DNA from: Paenibacillus massiliensis 2301065 = DSM 16942
Lineage (GTDB): Bacteria; Bacillota; Bacilli; Paenibacillales; Paenibacillaceae
Direction: 5' to 3'
Length of the DNA: 39,898 nucleotides
NCBI RefSeq assembly: GCF_000377505.1
Contig: NZ_KB898210.1
Span: 1 to 39,898, forward strand
Numbering within the stretch: position 1 is the stretch's first letter; every line of letters begins with the position of its first letter. Of the stretch, positions 6,744 through 16,595 are shown piece by piece. The notes beneath the pieces were generated by a model. It was not told where the DNA came from and did no database searches. It saw only the letters and a program-made list of their open reading frames with translations. The position numbers and the translations under genes are program-made.

Positions 6744-7028
6744 ATGCTTAATTTCAGAAATGCAATAGTAATCGGCAAGGATGGTATGTGCAATCTCAAA
6801 TCATATACTCGTAGAGGGCTGATTGTAGGTGCTTCTAGGCTGGAATCAAGTGCTTCTATTTCGCTGACAGAACTGCCTTAAAAAAACAAACCCGACTTCC
6901 TAAGTTCAAACATTGTTCACATTATAAAGATGGAAGATAATACATATATCACATGAGTGTTTTGTGCAGAGAGAAAGTCTACAGACAGTCGGTCGCGAAA
7001 TGCTCAATACGATGAGGAGGAAAGGGTC

Positions 7029-8357
7029 ATGAATACGAGAAAGATGAAAGCGCTTGCTATCGCATTGACAAGCGTCATGATTTTCATGCTCGCAGCCTGC
7101 AGCAGTCAGGAAGGCAGTCCATCCCAAAGTCCTGCTACCGAAGGAGGGGATTCGGGCAGCAAGGAAGTAACCATCACATTCCAGAACATTTATCCCGATC
7201 CAAGCACACCATCCTACGAGATGATGAGACAATTAGTGGATCAATATCAGAAGGATCACCCCAACGTAAAGATCGAGCTGGACTCCCTCAATACAGATCA
7301 ACAAAAGCTGAAGCTCAAGACGCAAGCAGCCTCCAAGGAGGTACCAGACATTACTATCGTAAATCCGGCGGCACAGATGAAGCCGTTCGTCGAGGCAGGC
7401 CTGCTGGCGCCACTGAACGATATGGTCGATAAAGATGGCCTACGCGGCATGTATCAGGATGGTCTGCTGGACTATTATAGCTTTGATGGCAATGTGTATG
7501 CTGTACCTGACGGCAACAACATTGAGGTTGTCTTCTATAACAAGGAGATCTTCGAGAAAGCGGGTATCAAAGAAATTCCAACTACCTTCGACGAGCTACT
7601 GGAGGTCGTGAAGACACTCAAGGCTCAAGGCATTACACCAATTGCAATCGGGGAGAAGGACTCCTGGACGGGATCGTTCCTTTTCATGAATGTGTTGCTG
7701 CGGACCAATGGACCTGGCTTCCTGCAGGACGTCATGGACGGCAAGAAGACCTTCAACGATCCTGCCTTTATTGAAGCTGTTGACGCTTTCCAGGAGCTGG
7801 TGCAAGCCGGAGCCTTCCCGGATGGAGCTACCTCTATTGACTACAATGCGGGCGGAAACATTTTCCGTACGGGGCAATCTGCCATGTATATCATGGGAAC
7901 GTGGGAGACAGGCGCGATTGATGCATCATCCGTGGCAGGTAAAGTAGGAGCCTTCCAATTCCCGACGGTGAACGGAAAAGGTGATCTGAACGAATACATG
8001 CTTGCACCAGGTAGTGCCTTCGCAGTCTCAGCGAACAGCGAGCATTTACAAGAAACCAAGGACTTCCTGCACTACTTCTCCACGGAAATGCCGAAGGTAC
8101 AGTTCGAGCTGAAAAATGCTGTCGGCAGCGGACATAAAATTGAAGGTGACTTCAAAGCTGCTGGCTACTCCGATCTGGCCGTAAGCCTGAATGATCTGTT
8201 CAAGAACATTAAGGGTGGAGACCTTGCTTTTGACAACACTATGAATCCTGCAGTAACCCAGGTACATCTCAGCAGCATCCAGAACCTATTCGTACAAAAG
8301 GTGGATTCTGCACAGGTAGCTCAGGAGCATCAGGCAGCCTTTGAAGCCAATAAATAA
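7029..8357 (+). CDS. carbohydrate ABC transporter substrate-binding lipoprotein
   Basis: A 442-residue family 1 extracellular solute-binding protein. Residues 1-23 are a lipoprotein signal with lipobox LAAC and lipidated Cys24; a low-complexity Ser/Gly/Glu linker precedes the first strand EVTITFQNIYPD. The two-lobe periplasmic-binding fold is recognisable from DITIVNPAAQMKPFVEAGLL, VFYNKEIFEKAGI and the TGQSAMYIMGTWE segment typical of sugar-binding proteins. Start 7029 follows GGAGGAAAGG; an upstream in-frame ATG at 6957 lacks a ribosome site and would destroy the signal peptide. It is first in a cassette with two permeases and a YesM/YesN-type two-component system. No ATPase is encoded, so a shared MsmX-like ATPase is expected. 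The sugar cannot be told from sequence. Confidence 0.92.
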   Translation: MNTRKMKALAIALTSVMIFMLAACSSQEGSPSQSPATEGGDSGSKEVTITFQNIYPDPSTPSYEMMRQLVDQYQKDHPNVKIELDSLNTDQQKLKLKTQAASKEVPDITIVNPAAQMKPFVEAGLLAPLNDMVDKDGLRGMYQDGLLDYYSFDGNVYAVPDGNNIEVVFYNKEIFEKAGIKEIPTTFDELLEVVKTLKAQGITPIAIGEKDSWTGSFLFMNVLLRTNGPGFLQDVMDGKKTFNDPAFIEAVDAFQELVQAGAFPDGATSIDYNAGGNIFRTGQSAMYIMGTWETGAIDASSVAGKVGAFQFPTVNGKGDLNEYMLAPGSAFAVSANSEHLQETKDFLHYFSTEMPKVQFELKNAVGSGHKIEGDFKAAGYSDLAVSLNDLFKNIKGGDLAFDNTMNPAVTQVHLSSIQNLFVQKVDSAQVAQEHQAAFEANK

Positions 8358-8440
8358 ATCTGCTCACAGCTTCCCACCAAAGCTACAATAAGCAATCCTG
8401 AGGATCTTGAACTGATCACCATCCTGACCATCTACAATGG

Positions 8441-8464
8441 GGGAGGGGCCATCCGGTCCTTCCC
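8441..8464 (+). terminator. intercistronic hairpin after the binding-protein gene
   Basis: GGGAGGGGCC (8441-8450) and GGTCCTTCCC (8455-8464) form a 10-bp stem with two G-U pairs and a 4-base loop, followed by TTCTCTT. Its position between the binding-protein and permease genes suggests partial termination or 3'-end protection that keeps the lipoprotein more abundant than the permeases. The U-tract is weak. Confidence 0.55.
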
Positions 8465-8520
8465 TTCTCTTGGCTACAGATAGATTTGTTAGGGATAGAG
8501 ATGAGACAAGGAGGTAAATC

Positions 8521-9411
8521 ATGAATGTGCTAAAGGTCAGTGCCCGTACAATTGCGATATTCGTTCTGCCTTGCTTGCTGCTATATGTATGCATGGTGTT
8601 CATTCCGATTCTGGTATCGATCTATACCGGGTTATTGGACTGGAACGGGATTGCCGGAGCCAGATTCATTGGACTGGACAACTTTCAGAAGTTTCTGTTC
8701 GATGATCCTTTGTTCTGGCCAGCCGTGAAGCGGACGTTGATGTTCGCTGTCTTCTCTATGGCCGAAATTCCAATCTGTCTGTTCATTGCGATATTGCTGA
8801 ATAGATATGTACGCAAGGCTAACTCACTCGTAACTCTGTATTTTATGCCTGTCATCCTGTCCGTTGTCATCATTGGTCAGCTCTGGAAGACTATTTATAA
8901 CCCCGCCTCCATGGGCGGCATGATTAACGGTGTGCTGATCTCTCTGGGATTGGAGGATTGGGTGCGCAACTGGCTGACGGAGCCCGCGATTGCGATGTAT
9001 TCAATCTATATTGTGGCGTTATGGCAGTATTTTGGCTACCATCTGCTGATTCAATTCACGGGGGTACAGAATGTTCCCGGCGAGCTGTACGAGGCGGCGA
9101 AGATTGATGGAGCAGAAGGCTTCAAGGCGGACTATCATATCACTTTTCCCCTGATTGTACCCATTTTGAAAATATCAATTGTACTGGCATTTATCGGTTC
9201 ACTGCAATCCTTTGATCTGATCTGGGTCATGACGGGAGGCGGGCCGGCTAATGCCACAAATACAGTTGCTACCTATATGTATAACATGTCGTTCTTGTCC
9301 ATGAAGTACGGCTATGGCAGTGCGCTGGCGACGTTTCTCGTAGTGTTCTGTCTGGTGTTCACCATCATCATTAATTTTGTTTTCAAACGAATTGAAAATA
9401 AGGTAAGCTAA
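8521..9411 (+). CDS. sugar ABC transporter permease, MalF/UgpA-type
   Basis: A 296-residue inner permease with about six membrane segments, beginning IAIFVLPCLLLYVCMVFIPI. The cytoplasmic EAA loop that docks the ATPase is visible near residue 195 (ELYEAAKIDGAEGFKADYHITFP). Start follows AAGGAGG at 7 bases. It forms the heterodimeric channel with the next gene, 16 bp downstream. Confidence 0.93.
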   Translation: MNVLKVSARTIAIFVLPCLLLYVCMVFIPILVSIYTGLLDWNGIAGARFIGLDNFQKFLFDDPLFWPAVKRTLMFAVFSMAEIPICLFIAILLNRYVRKANSLVTLYFMPVILSVVIIGQLWKTIYNPASMGGMINGVLISLGLEDWVRNWLTEPAIAMYSIYIVALWQYFGYHLLIQFTGVQNVPGELYEAAKIDGAEGFKADYHITFPLIVPILKISIVLAFIGSLQSFDLIWVMTGGGPANATNTVATYMYNMSFLSMKYGYGSALATFLVVFCLVFTIIINFVFKRIENKVS

Positions 9412-9427
9412 GGAGGCCGAGCAGCAG

Positions 9428-10252
9428 ATGAGAGTAGTGAAAAAATCGTTCATTTACGCCTTGCTGGCGGTCCTGGTCGTGACCCAGATCTACCCGTTAT
9501 TCTGGCTCTTGACGTATTCACTCAAAACGAATGAGGAGATCTTGGGCGGTAGCTTCTTCGCGCTTCCTAATGTCCCACAGTGGCAGAATTATAAGGAAGC
9601 CTACGAATCGGGTAGCTATCTGCAATACTTGTCCAACAGTGTGTTCGTAACCAGTATTACGATGGTCTGTGTCATTCTGCTCAGCTCCATGACAGCCTAT
9701 GCGATTACTAGGTTCCGCTGGCGCTATGGCTCAATCGTGATGCTCGTCTTTCTTGTAGGCATGATGATTCCGATGCAGGCTACGTTGCTGCCGTTGATGG
9801 TCATGTTCAAGAATATCAAAATTCTCAATACACATTTATCATTAATCCTTCCCTACATTGCCTTTCAGACACCCATTGCCGTATTTATTCTAAGTGGCTT
9901 CATGCGCTCGATCCCCCATGAAATTGAGGAGTCGGCGTACATGGATGGTGCCAGTATCTATCGGATCTATCGAAGCATCATTCTACCCATCTCTTTGCCT
10001 CCAGTGATGACGGTCTGTATTCTAACGTTCATTAATATATGGAACGAGTATATATTGGCCGCGACCTTCATCTCCTCGGAGCGTCTCAAGACCCTTCCTT
10101 TTGGCATATACACCTTCGTCAGTCAGTTTTCCGTCAACTATGGCAATATCGGAGCCTATCTCGTCATGGGAGCCCTGCCAGTCATCATCATCTACTTTGT
10201 GCTCTCAGAGCGAATTACCAAAGGAATGGTTGCTGGTGCAGTGAAGGGGTAG
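9428..10252 (+). CDS. sugar ABC transporter permease, MalG/UgpE-type
   Basis: A 274-residue permease with six predicted membrane segments. The EAA loop reads EESAYMDGASIYRIYRSIILP, and the usual MalG C-terminus GMVAGAVKG is present. An AAGGAGG site lies 11 bases before ATG. It is the second channel subunit of the cassette; the kinase gene follows after 57 bp, probably in the same operon. Confidence 0.93.
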   Translation: MRVVKKSFIYALLAVLVVTQIYPLFWLLTYSLKTNEEILGGSFFALPNVPQWQNYKEAYESGSYLQYLSNSVFVTSITMVCVILLSSMTAYAITRFRWRYGSIVMLVFLVGMMIPMQATLLPLMVMFKNIKILNTHLSLILPYIAFQTPIAVFILSGFMRSIPHEIEESAYMDGASIYRIYRSIILPISLPPVMTVCILTFINIWNEYILAATFISSERLKTLPFGIYTFVSQFSVNYGNIGAYLVMGALPVIIIYFVLSERITKGMVAGAVKG

Positions 10253-10309
10253 TGGATCATCTAACAAGCGAAGAAGAAACAGCACAAGCGAGAAAGGAGC
10301 GTAATCTGC

Positions 10310-12121
10310 TTGCTTAAAGGATTTCAATCCATTCAATATCGTTTGTTCGTGCTGTTTCTTTTTTGTATGGCTGGTATTGTACTGGCAATCAGTCTACTCT
10401 TCTACAACCGCACAGCGGCAGAATATCACAACAAGATCAGTGATCTGGCGCGCAAAAATGTGTCGCAGACCGCTGGGCTGTTCAGCCTTTTGCTGGATTC
10501 GTATAGCAGTCTCTCCAAGTCGATTACGAACAATTTTGAATTGGTCCGCCTGCTGGGAACAAGTACGGAGCTTGCTCCTGAGGCCGCCTATATTAGCGAA
10601 CAGAAGATTACGAATACGCTAGGGGCCATTTATTATTCCAGAACAGACTTAATAGGGATTCATGTGCTTACCAACTCAGGCAGAGTGTACAGCTACGGGA
10701 ACTATATGAATGTAATTGATCGGGACTATGCGCAGACTGATTGGTATCGGGAAATTGAGCGCGCGAAGGGGAAAATAGCCTGGCTTGGCGTCTATCCGAA
10801 TTCGGTCATTGACCAAATGGAGAAGAGGCCAGTTTTTGCGTTCGGACGCCAGCTCTACGATCTGGATGAGCATAAGCCGATTGGTATCGTATTATTCGAG
10901 GCCGAGCCACGTTCAATCCAGGCTGCGTTGCATAATTTGCGTCTTGGTCCCAATAGCGAGGTGTATTTGATCGGACACGATAACCGAATTGTGTCAGCCA
11001 CTACCTCCCGACCACCACCTGTCATACAGGGGCCAGAAGCTGTAGGGGCAGATGCGGTGGTGGTGGAGCGCAGAGATCAACAGATTATGATTGCATCCCA
11101 GCTCCCTTTTGTCGATTGGTCCGTCGTTAGCGTCACGCCAAGCAAGGACTTGAATGTAGAGCTGGCACAGACACAGCGTTATCTCCTCATAGTAGTACCT
11201 GCACTGATTATTCTCTCTGCTTTGATTGCTTCTATTATATCCAAAAGAATCTCACTGCCGCTCAAGCGCCTGATCCGGGAGATGAAGCGAGTGGAGACGG
11301 GAAACTTCAGGGGTACGCTGCAGGTAACCTCGTATCAGGAGGTGAACCAGCTTGTGGACTCCTTCAATCATATGGTTGGACGCATAGCCGAGTTGATCGA
11401 GATCGTGAAGGTATCCTCTGTCAGTGAGAAGAATGCCGAGCTTCATGCGCTGCAGACGCAGGTGAATCCGCATTTTCTGTATAACACACTGGATATGATC
11501 TATTGGATGCTGGATGAGAAGAATGAGGATCAATTAGGAGAGCTTGTCCTTTCCCTGTCGCATATGTTCAGATACAGCAGTCACTGGCACGAGGGCGCGA
11601 ATGTGACGCTGCGCGAGGAGGTAGAACAGATCAGTCATTATCTGACCATCATCAAGGCACGCCTCCAAGGGCGATTGGGGGTCAAGGTGCATATTGATGA
11701 GCAGTGGCTGAATATCCGTGTGCCGAAGATGACGCTACAGCCGCTGATTGAAAATGCCGTTAAGCATGGCCTGGAGCCGCTTCATACCAATCAGCAGGGA
11801 GAGAATGTACAAGGAGAGCTGAGGCTGATCGCCAGTCGCCGGGAGGGGCGCTTGTATCTGACCATTATGGACAATGGCGTAGGGATGGATGAGAGACGGC
11901 TGGAGCAGGTGAGATGGGCGCTGCTGGAGCCTGGAAAATATGATAGCCATGCTAGCGGGGCTGGCATCGGGCTACAGAATTTGCAGCTTCGTCTACATCA
12001 TATGTTCGGCTCGGACTACGGGATTCGGATATCCGGACAACCCGGAGTAGGAACTACCGTTACTGTAGAGCTTCCACTTCCGCATGAGGAGGAGAATGTA
12101 GATGAATATTTTGATCGCTGA
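10310..12121 (+). CDS. YesM-type membrane sensor histidine kinase
   Basis: A 603-residue kinase. Membrane segment ~12-32, an extracellular sensor (~33-288, dCache-like in length), second membrane segment ~291-311, HAMP ~312-365, then the LytS/YesM-type His_kinase domain with His388 in QVNPHFLYNTLD and a C-terminal HATPase_c (LIENAVKHGL, DNGVGMD, GIGLQNLQLRL). The start codon is TTG, 11 bases after AAAGGAG. It overlaps the regulator gene by 20 bp. Such pairs next to a family 1 binding protein and MalF/MalG permeases usually sense the sugar or the liganded binding protein and switch on the transporter. Confidence 0.92.
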   Translation: MLKGFQSIQYRLFVLFLFCMAGIVLAISLLFYNRTAAEYHNKISDLARKNVSQTAGLFSLLLDSYSSLSKSITNNFELVRLLGTSTELAPEAAYISEQKITNTLGAIYYSRTDLIGIHVLTNSGRVYSYGNYMNVIDRDYAQTDWYREIERAKGKIAWLGVYPNSVIDQMEKRPVFAFGRQLYDLDEHKPIGIVLFEAEPRSIQAALHNLRLGPNSEVYLIGHDNRIVSATTSRPPPVIQGPEAVGADAVVVERRDQQIMIASQLPFVDWSVVSVTPSKDLNVELAQTQRYLLIVVPALIILSALIASIISKRISLPLKRLIREMKRVETGNFRGTLQVTSYQEVNQLVDSFNHMVGRIAELIEIVKVSSVSEKNAELHALQTQVNPHFLYNTLDMIYWMLDEKNEDQLGELVLSLSHMFRYSSHWHEGANVTLREEVEQISHYLTIIKARLQGRLGVKVHIDEQWLNIRVPKMTLQPLIENAVKHGLEPLHTNQQGENVQGELRLIASRREGRLYLTIMDNGVGMDERRLEQVRWALLEPGKYDSHASGAGIGLQNLQLRLHHMFGSDYGIRISGQPGVGTTVTVELPLPHEEENVDEYFDR

Positions 12122-13283
12122 TGATGAGCAAATGATTCGACAGGGTATTGGACGCACGCTCAGCCAAGCCTGGCCGTCTAGCCAAATCTATGCGGCCTCG
12201 TCAACGGAGGAGGCGGCGATGATTCTGTCGGAGCATCCCGTAGATATTGTTCTTACCGATATTCTAATGCCAGGCATGGATGGGTTGGAATTCATGAGAA
12301 TATCAAAGCGCAAGCATCCTCATCTGCAATGGGTTGTGATCTCGGCGCATTCTGATTTTCAGTATGCACAGCGAGCAGTTCGCCTGGGAGCCAAGGATTA
12401 TTTGCTCAAGCCGATTGGCAAGAAGAAGCTACTGGAATGTGTGGAAAGTCTGGCCGATGAAGCTCAGGCTGAATCTGTTCGGATGAAAGAGGGCAAGCTC
12501 TTGCGGAGTAGTCTTGGTTATCTCCGTGAGGCTGTCTTTCAGAGGTATGCACTGGGGCTTGATACTGGGAAGCTTGATATTCAGCCATTCGTGGAGAATT
12601 ACCCTGATTTTCACCTCTACATGGTTCGTATGGAAGCCGTTCAGCGCAAGACTCATCTGGAGCATTTTATTATCGAGAATGTCCTGTCTGAGCTTCTGGA
12701 ATCTGCAGGGCATGGCTTCGTAGTCAGCTTGGATCGACATAGCTTGCTTGGGATCGCAAGACTGGACGATATCTCTGAAGGACAACGAGTGGCTGAGCAG
12801 CTGCGGGCTCATTTGCGTCGCTATCTGAAAATCTCCTTTCAGGTGGCACATTCCGGTCCCCATGAAGAATTCACCAGACTTCCTGATGTAGTAGGGGAGC
12901 TGCGAAGTACACCACTGGAGAGGGAAGCGGCAGACAGTAACGCATGCTTGAAGGACAGCGTTCACACCATTGACGTAGCGTTGCAATATATCCGAGCTCA
13001 CTATACAGAGGATTTGTCATTGGAGCGGGTGGCCTCAGTCGTATTCCTGAATCCGGTCTATTTCAGCCAGCTGTTCAAGCAGAAGACAGGGCAGGGGTAT
13101 AAAGACTATGTGATCTCTTTACGAATGGAGGAGGCGAAGAACCTCTTGCTCCAACCACAGCTTAAGCTCGCAGATATTGCAGAGAAGATCGGCTACCACG
13201 ACATGCGTCATTTCACACAGGTGTTCAGACGCAAATGTGGTATGACCCCTACCGAGTACAGGGCTAGCAGCAAACTCCGCTAG
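12102..13283 (+). CDS. YesN-type response regulator, receiver plus AraC DNA-binding domain
   Basis: A 393-residue regulator. Receiver domain (residues 1-125) with phospho-acceptor Asp53 in VLTDILMPGMDG and switch Lys in YLLKPIG. The C-terminal AraC/XylS domain (~290-390) has two helix-turn-helix units (LSLERVASVVFLNPVYFSQL; KLADIAEKIGYHDMRHF) and ends PTEYRAS. The linker is shorter than in many YesN proteins of ~500 residues. It is translated from GAGGAG and overlaps the kinase by 20 bp. It should be phosphorylated by that kinase and activate the upstream sugar-import genes. Confidence 0.92.
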   Translation: MNILIADDEQMIRQGIGRTLSQAWPSSQIYAASSTEEAAMILSEHPVDIVLTDILMPGMDGLEFMRISKRKHPHLQWVVISAHSDFQYAQRAVRLGAKDYLLKPIGKKKLLECVESLADEAQAESVRMKEGKLLRSSLGYLREAVFQRYALGLDTGKLDIQPFVENYPDFHLYMVRMEAVQRKTHLEHFIIENVLSELLESAGHGFVVSLDRHSLLGIARLDDISEGQRVAEQLRAHLRRYLKISFQVAHSGPHEEFTRLPDVVGELRSTPLEREAADSNACLKDSVHTIDVALQYIRAHYTEDLSLERVASVVFLNPVYFSQLFKQKTGQGYKDYVISLRMEEAKNLLLQPQLKLADIAEKIGYHDMRHFTQVFRRKCGMTPTEYRASSKLR

Positions 13284-13363
13284 GGGCTAGGGATTTAATT
13301 GTGGTAGACTAGGGTGAGAATACCATTAGTGCATTTATCCCCCGTATAAAGGAGTTGTGAATC

Positions 13364-13825
13364 ATGAAGGAGTCGGCTCTACCCCCTATGTTGGTAGAAC
13401 TATTGAATGGACGCGATCTGGGTGACAAGCAGCAAGAGGCTTTCCAGTTACTGACGATTAGCTCGGACGAGTGGCCTCATACCTCCATGGTTAGTGTGGG
13501 TGAGGTCGTGGCGCTGGATCAGGAGCGACTGCGGATATCGCTGTGGCCTGGGACACGCACTACGAACAATATCCTGCGCACAGGTAAAGCCAAGCTGGTG
13601 ATTAGTAAAGACGGAATCGTATACTATGTCCGCATGATGCTAGCACAGCTACCGGAATTACAGGGAGTACGCTACAGGCGTGAACGTTTTGAAGCTAGAG
13701 TGGTAGCCGTTCGTGCGGACAAAGCGTCATATGCAGAGGTGGTGTCCGGCTTCAAGATTAAGCTGCGTGAGCCAGGTGATGTCGTGGAGCGCTGGGCCGA
13801 GACGGTGAGTGATCTATTAAAATAA
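13364..13825 (+). CDS. pyridoxamine 5'-phosphate oxidase-like FMN-binding split-barrel protein
   Basis: A 153-residue cytoplasmic protein. The arrangement of a strand with WPHTSMVSVGEVVALD, then RISLWPGTRTTNNILRTGKAKLVI and a C-terminal ERWAETVSDLL helix fits the flavin-binding split-barrel family of PNPOx-like proteins. The substrate is unknown and key FMN contacts cannot be confirmed. Start follows AAAGGAG at 9 bases. It lies 80 bp after the YesN-type gene and appears to be a separate unit. Confidence 0.65.
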   Translation: MKESALPPMLVELLNGRDLGDKQQEAFQLLTISSDEWPHTSMVSVGEVVALDQERLRISLWPGTRTTNNILRTGKAKLVISKDGIVYYVRMMLAQLPELQGVRYRRERFEARVVAVRADKASYAEVVSGFKIKLREPGDVVERWAETVSDLLK

Positions 13826-14034
13826 CTTCTTTATTGTAAAAAATACATATTGTTACAAAGGTGGCGCCATTCTGTATGGTTCTTAGGGTCTGCGGGAACG
13901 TAGGTACTAAGAATCATTTTGCGTTCATAGGGATGAAAATGTCGTCCTTTTTGATTAAAAACCTAAATAATTCCTGTGCTTTCGTCGAAAAAAGAACAGA
14001 CGAGATATTTATCGTAATTGGGAGGACACTTATT

Positions 14035-16371
14035 TTGAAAAGAAAATGGTCTGCGTTTTTGGTGTTAGTGATGCTGATGACGAGTATTGGATCTTTTGCC
14101 GGTGTAGCTTCAGCTGCAGATCCGGTTCTGACAAAACTGGTGCTGTCAACCAATGAAGTGACATTACAAACGGGAGATACCGCCTCTTTGACAGCTACAG
14201 CGGTGTATGACACAGGAAAGACCACGAATGTAACGGTGGATACGGATTGGAGTACCGAAAGCTCAGCAGTAGCTACCGTATATAACGGAACCATCACTGC
14301 CAAGGCTGAAGGGACTTCTGTGATTAGTGCTAGCTATCAAGGTCTTCATCAGACGGTAGCCGTTAGTGTTACCAAAAAGGTAAAAGGGTTAACCAAGGAT
14401 GTGCAGAAGCTGGAGCTGCGTTCTGGCCAGACGGCTAATATCGCGCTAACAGCTACTTACACTGACAATTCTACTGCTGAGGTAGCTAACAAGGCAGACT
14501 GGACGACGGATAATGATGGTGTAGCTACCGTGCTGAACGGTAAAGTAACAGCCGTAGGAGCAGGTACAGCTACAATTAAAGCAGTATATGGCAAGCAGAC
14601 GGTCACGGTACCCGTGTCGGTAGACGTCGTGAAGCGTCTGGATGTAGACCAAAGTCAACTCTCCTTGCTGCTGAAGGATAAGGAGTCAGTGACGGTCAAG
14701 GCAACCTTCCCTGATGGTACAGAGAAGGATGTAACGGCTGAGGCAGAGTGGAGCTCCAGCAATCCGACTGTAGCGGATGTACTGAAGGGTGAGATTACTG
14801 CCTATAGCGCAGGACAGGCTACTATCACAGCCAAATACGGCACAATGTCGGCTACAGTTGCTGTAGATGTAGACACTACAAGCAAGCTGAAGGCCAGTGA
14901 ATCTGACGTATTCATGTACCTGGATGCTACAAAAGCGATTGAGATTACAGCGGTATATCCAGATGGCAGCACAGCAGTTGTGACAAATGATAGCACATGG
15001 ACCTCCAGCAACGCGTCAGTGGCCTCTGTCAACAAGGGGAACATTATGGCCAATGCTGCAGGTACGGCTGTTATTTCGGCGAAATATGGCGATAAGACTG
15101 TCAACATTCAAGTAGATGTCGAGACAGCCAGATATCTGGATCTGAGCGAAGAGAAGGTATCACTGCAGGCGAAGGAAAGCAAACAGCTTACCTTGAAAGC
15201 AACTTATATCGACGGTAAGACAGAGGACATCACGGATAAAGCAACCTGGACCTCCAGTAACAGTGATACAGTATTCGTAAGCAAGGGTGAGGTTACGGGC
15301 TACAAATCCGGTGAAGCAACAGTAACAGCCTCCTACGGTGGCAAGAACGCTACAGTGAAGGTAGCTGTTGATGTACCGAGTGATGTCACTCTGTCCACGA
15401 AGACGCTGACTATTGATGTTAATGAGACCCACCAGGCGAAGCTGACTGCAGATTATGGGGATGGAAGAACTGAGGACGTGAGTGCGGATGCGGAATGGTC
15501 GACTAGCTCGGCTACAGTCGCTTCGGTTACAAGTGCGGGCCTCATCAAAGGGGAATCCTCCGGTAAAGCGGTCATTACAGCTACTTATAACAGCAAGAAG
15601 TACACGATGAATGTAGAGGTAGGTCTGGTAGATAAGCTTGAGACCGAGACGCAATTAATCATCATGGGTGCACAGGAAACGAAGCAGCTCAAGGTGTTCG
15701 GGATCAAAGGAACGGAGCGAGTCGATGTTACCGCTGACGCGGATTGGAAGACGGGTAACATCAAAGTAGCCGAGGTCAGCAAAGGGCTAGTCAATGCTAA
15801 TGGCCGCGGTAAAACAAATATTACAGCAAGCTACGGTAATCAGAAGATTACCTTTACCGTTGAAGTGGATATCGCGACCAGCGTAGAGGCAAGTGAAGTT
15901 GCTCTGTCTCTTAAGAGTGGAGATAAAAAGACGGTTACGCTCACTATGAAATCCAGCGATGGTAGCACGAAGGATGTTACTTCCCAAGCTCAATGGAAGA
16001 CTTCCAACTATAAGGTCGCTACGGTGAAGGATGGCCAAATTACAGCGGTGGCCTACGGCAAGACGAATATTACAGGCAACTACGGCGGCAAAACTTATAC
16101 CGTACGCGTAGATGTAGATACGTTGAAGTATTTGCAGACAGATGAGGTGTTGCTGACTCTGACGGCAGGGCAGACAGCACAACTGACGGCTACAGCAACC
16201 TTCATGGATGGGACAGACAAGGATGTAACCAAGCCTGCGCTCTGGACGTCCTCCAAGATCACGGTAGCTACAGTGAAGGATGGAAAAATCAAGGCGCAAA
16301 GCAAAGGCCGCGCCACGATTACGATTAAGTATGCAGGCAAGACTACGAGAGTAAATGTAACTGTGCAATAG
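14035..16371 (+). CDS. secreted protein of nine tandem bacterial Ig-like (Big_2) domains
   Basis: A 778-residue exported protein read from TTG 14035, which sits 9 bases after GGGAGGA; the longer in-frame ATG at 13861 has no ribosome site and would bury the signal. Signal peptide residues 1-27 (cleavage after VASA). The rest is nine consecutive ~82-residue repeats, each with the Big_2 pattern of a strand, a W-[ST]-[ST] segment near the middle, VATV.[KN]G.[IV]TA, then a G.A.I.A.YG segment. No LPXTG, SLH or choline-binding module is present, so it is probably secreted or held non-covalently. No catalytic domain is visible; adhesion or spacer function is inferred. The ~175 bases upstream of the start contain only weak hairpins. 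Confidence 0.88.
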   Translation: MKRKWSAFLVLVMLMTSIGSFAGVASAADPVLTKLVLSTNEVTLQTGDTASLTATAVYDTGKTTNVTVDTDWSTESSAVATVYNGTITAKAEGTSVISASYQGLHQTVAVSVTKKVKGLTKDVQKLELRSGQTANIALTATYTDNSTAEVANKADWTTDNDGVATVLNGKVTAVGAGTATIKAVYGKQTVTVPVSVDVVKRLDVDQSQLSLLLKDKESVTVKATFPDGTEKDVTAEAEWSSSNPTVADVLKGEITAYSAGQATITAKYGTMSATVAVDVDTTSKLKASESDVFMYLDATKAIEITAVYPDGSTAVVTNDSTWTSSNASVASVNKGNIMANAAGTAVISAKYGDKTVNIQVDVETARYLDLSEEKVSLQAKESKQLTLKATYIDGKTEDITDKATWTSSNSDTVFVSKGEVTGYKSGEATVTASYGGKNATVKVAVDVPSDVTLSTKTLTIDVNETHQAKLTADYGDGRTEDVSADAEWSTSSATVASVTSAGLIKGESSGKAVITATYNSKKYTMNVEVGLVDKLETETQLIIMGAQETKQLKVFGIKGTERVDVTADADWKTGNIKVAEVSKGLVNANGRGKTNITASYGNQKITFTVEVDIATSVEASEVALSLKSGDKKTVTLTMKSSDGSTKDVTSQAQWKTSNYKVATVKDGQITAVAYGKTNITGNYGGKTYTVRVDVDTLKYLQTDEVLLTLTAGQTAQLTATATFMDGTDKDVTKPALWTSSKITVATVKDGKIKAQSKGRATITIKYAGKTTRVNVTVQ

Positions 16372-16406
16372 GAATTATACGAAAACAGATTTCTATACAC
16401 GAAAAG

Positions 16407-16455
16407 AACATGCCCCTTGGCGAACGGATATCGTTCATCAAGGGGCATGTTTGTT
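16407..16455 (+). terminator. intrinsic terminator after the Ig-like gene
   Basis: AACATGCCCCTTG and CAAGGGGCATGTT form a 13-bp stem with an inner GAACG/CGTTC hairpin, followed by TTGTT. The left flank is A-rich, so it may also act weakly on the minus strand after sdaAA. Confidence 0.8.
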
Positions 16456-16595
16456 ACTAGGCTACGAATTACAATTAACCTACGTAATTCTACATTCGCA
16501 TTTGGAGCTGTTAGATGAATGGAAAGATGGCTATGACAGCACAGCTGATAGGTGATCTACTGAACGGAATGAACAGAACATCAGAGTGTCTTACA

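Noticed and set aside
13914..16448. Several minus-strand open frames opposite the Ig-like gene
   Set aside because: They mirror the repetitive Thr/Val codons of the Ig-like repeats and lack ribosome sites.
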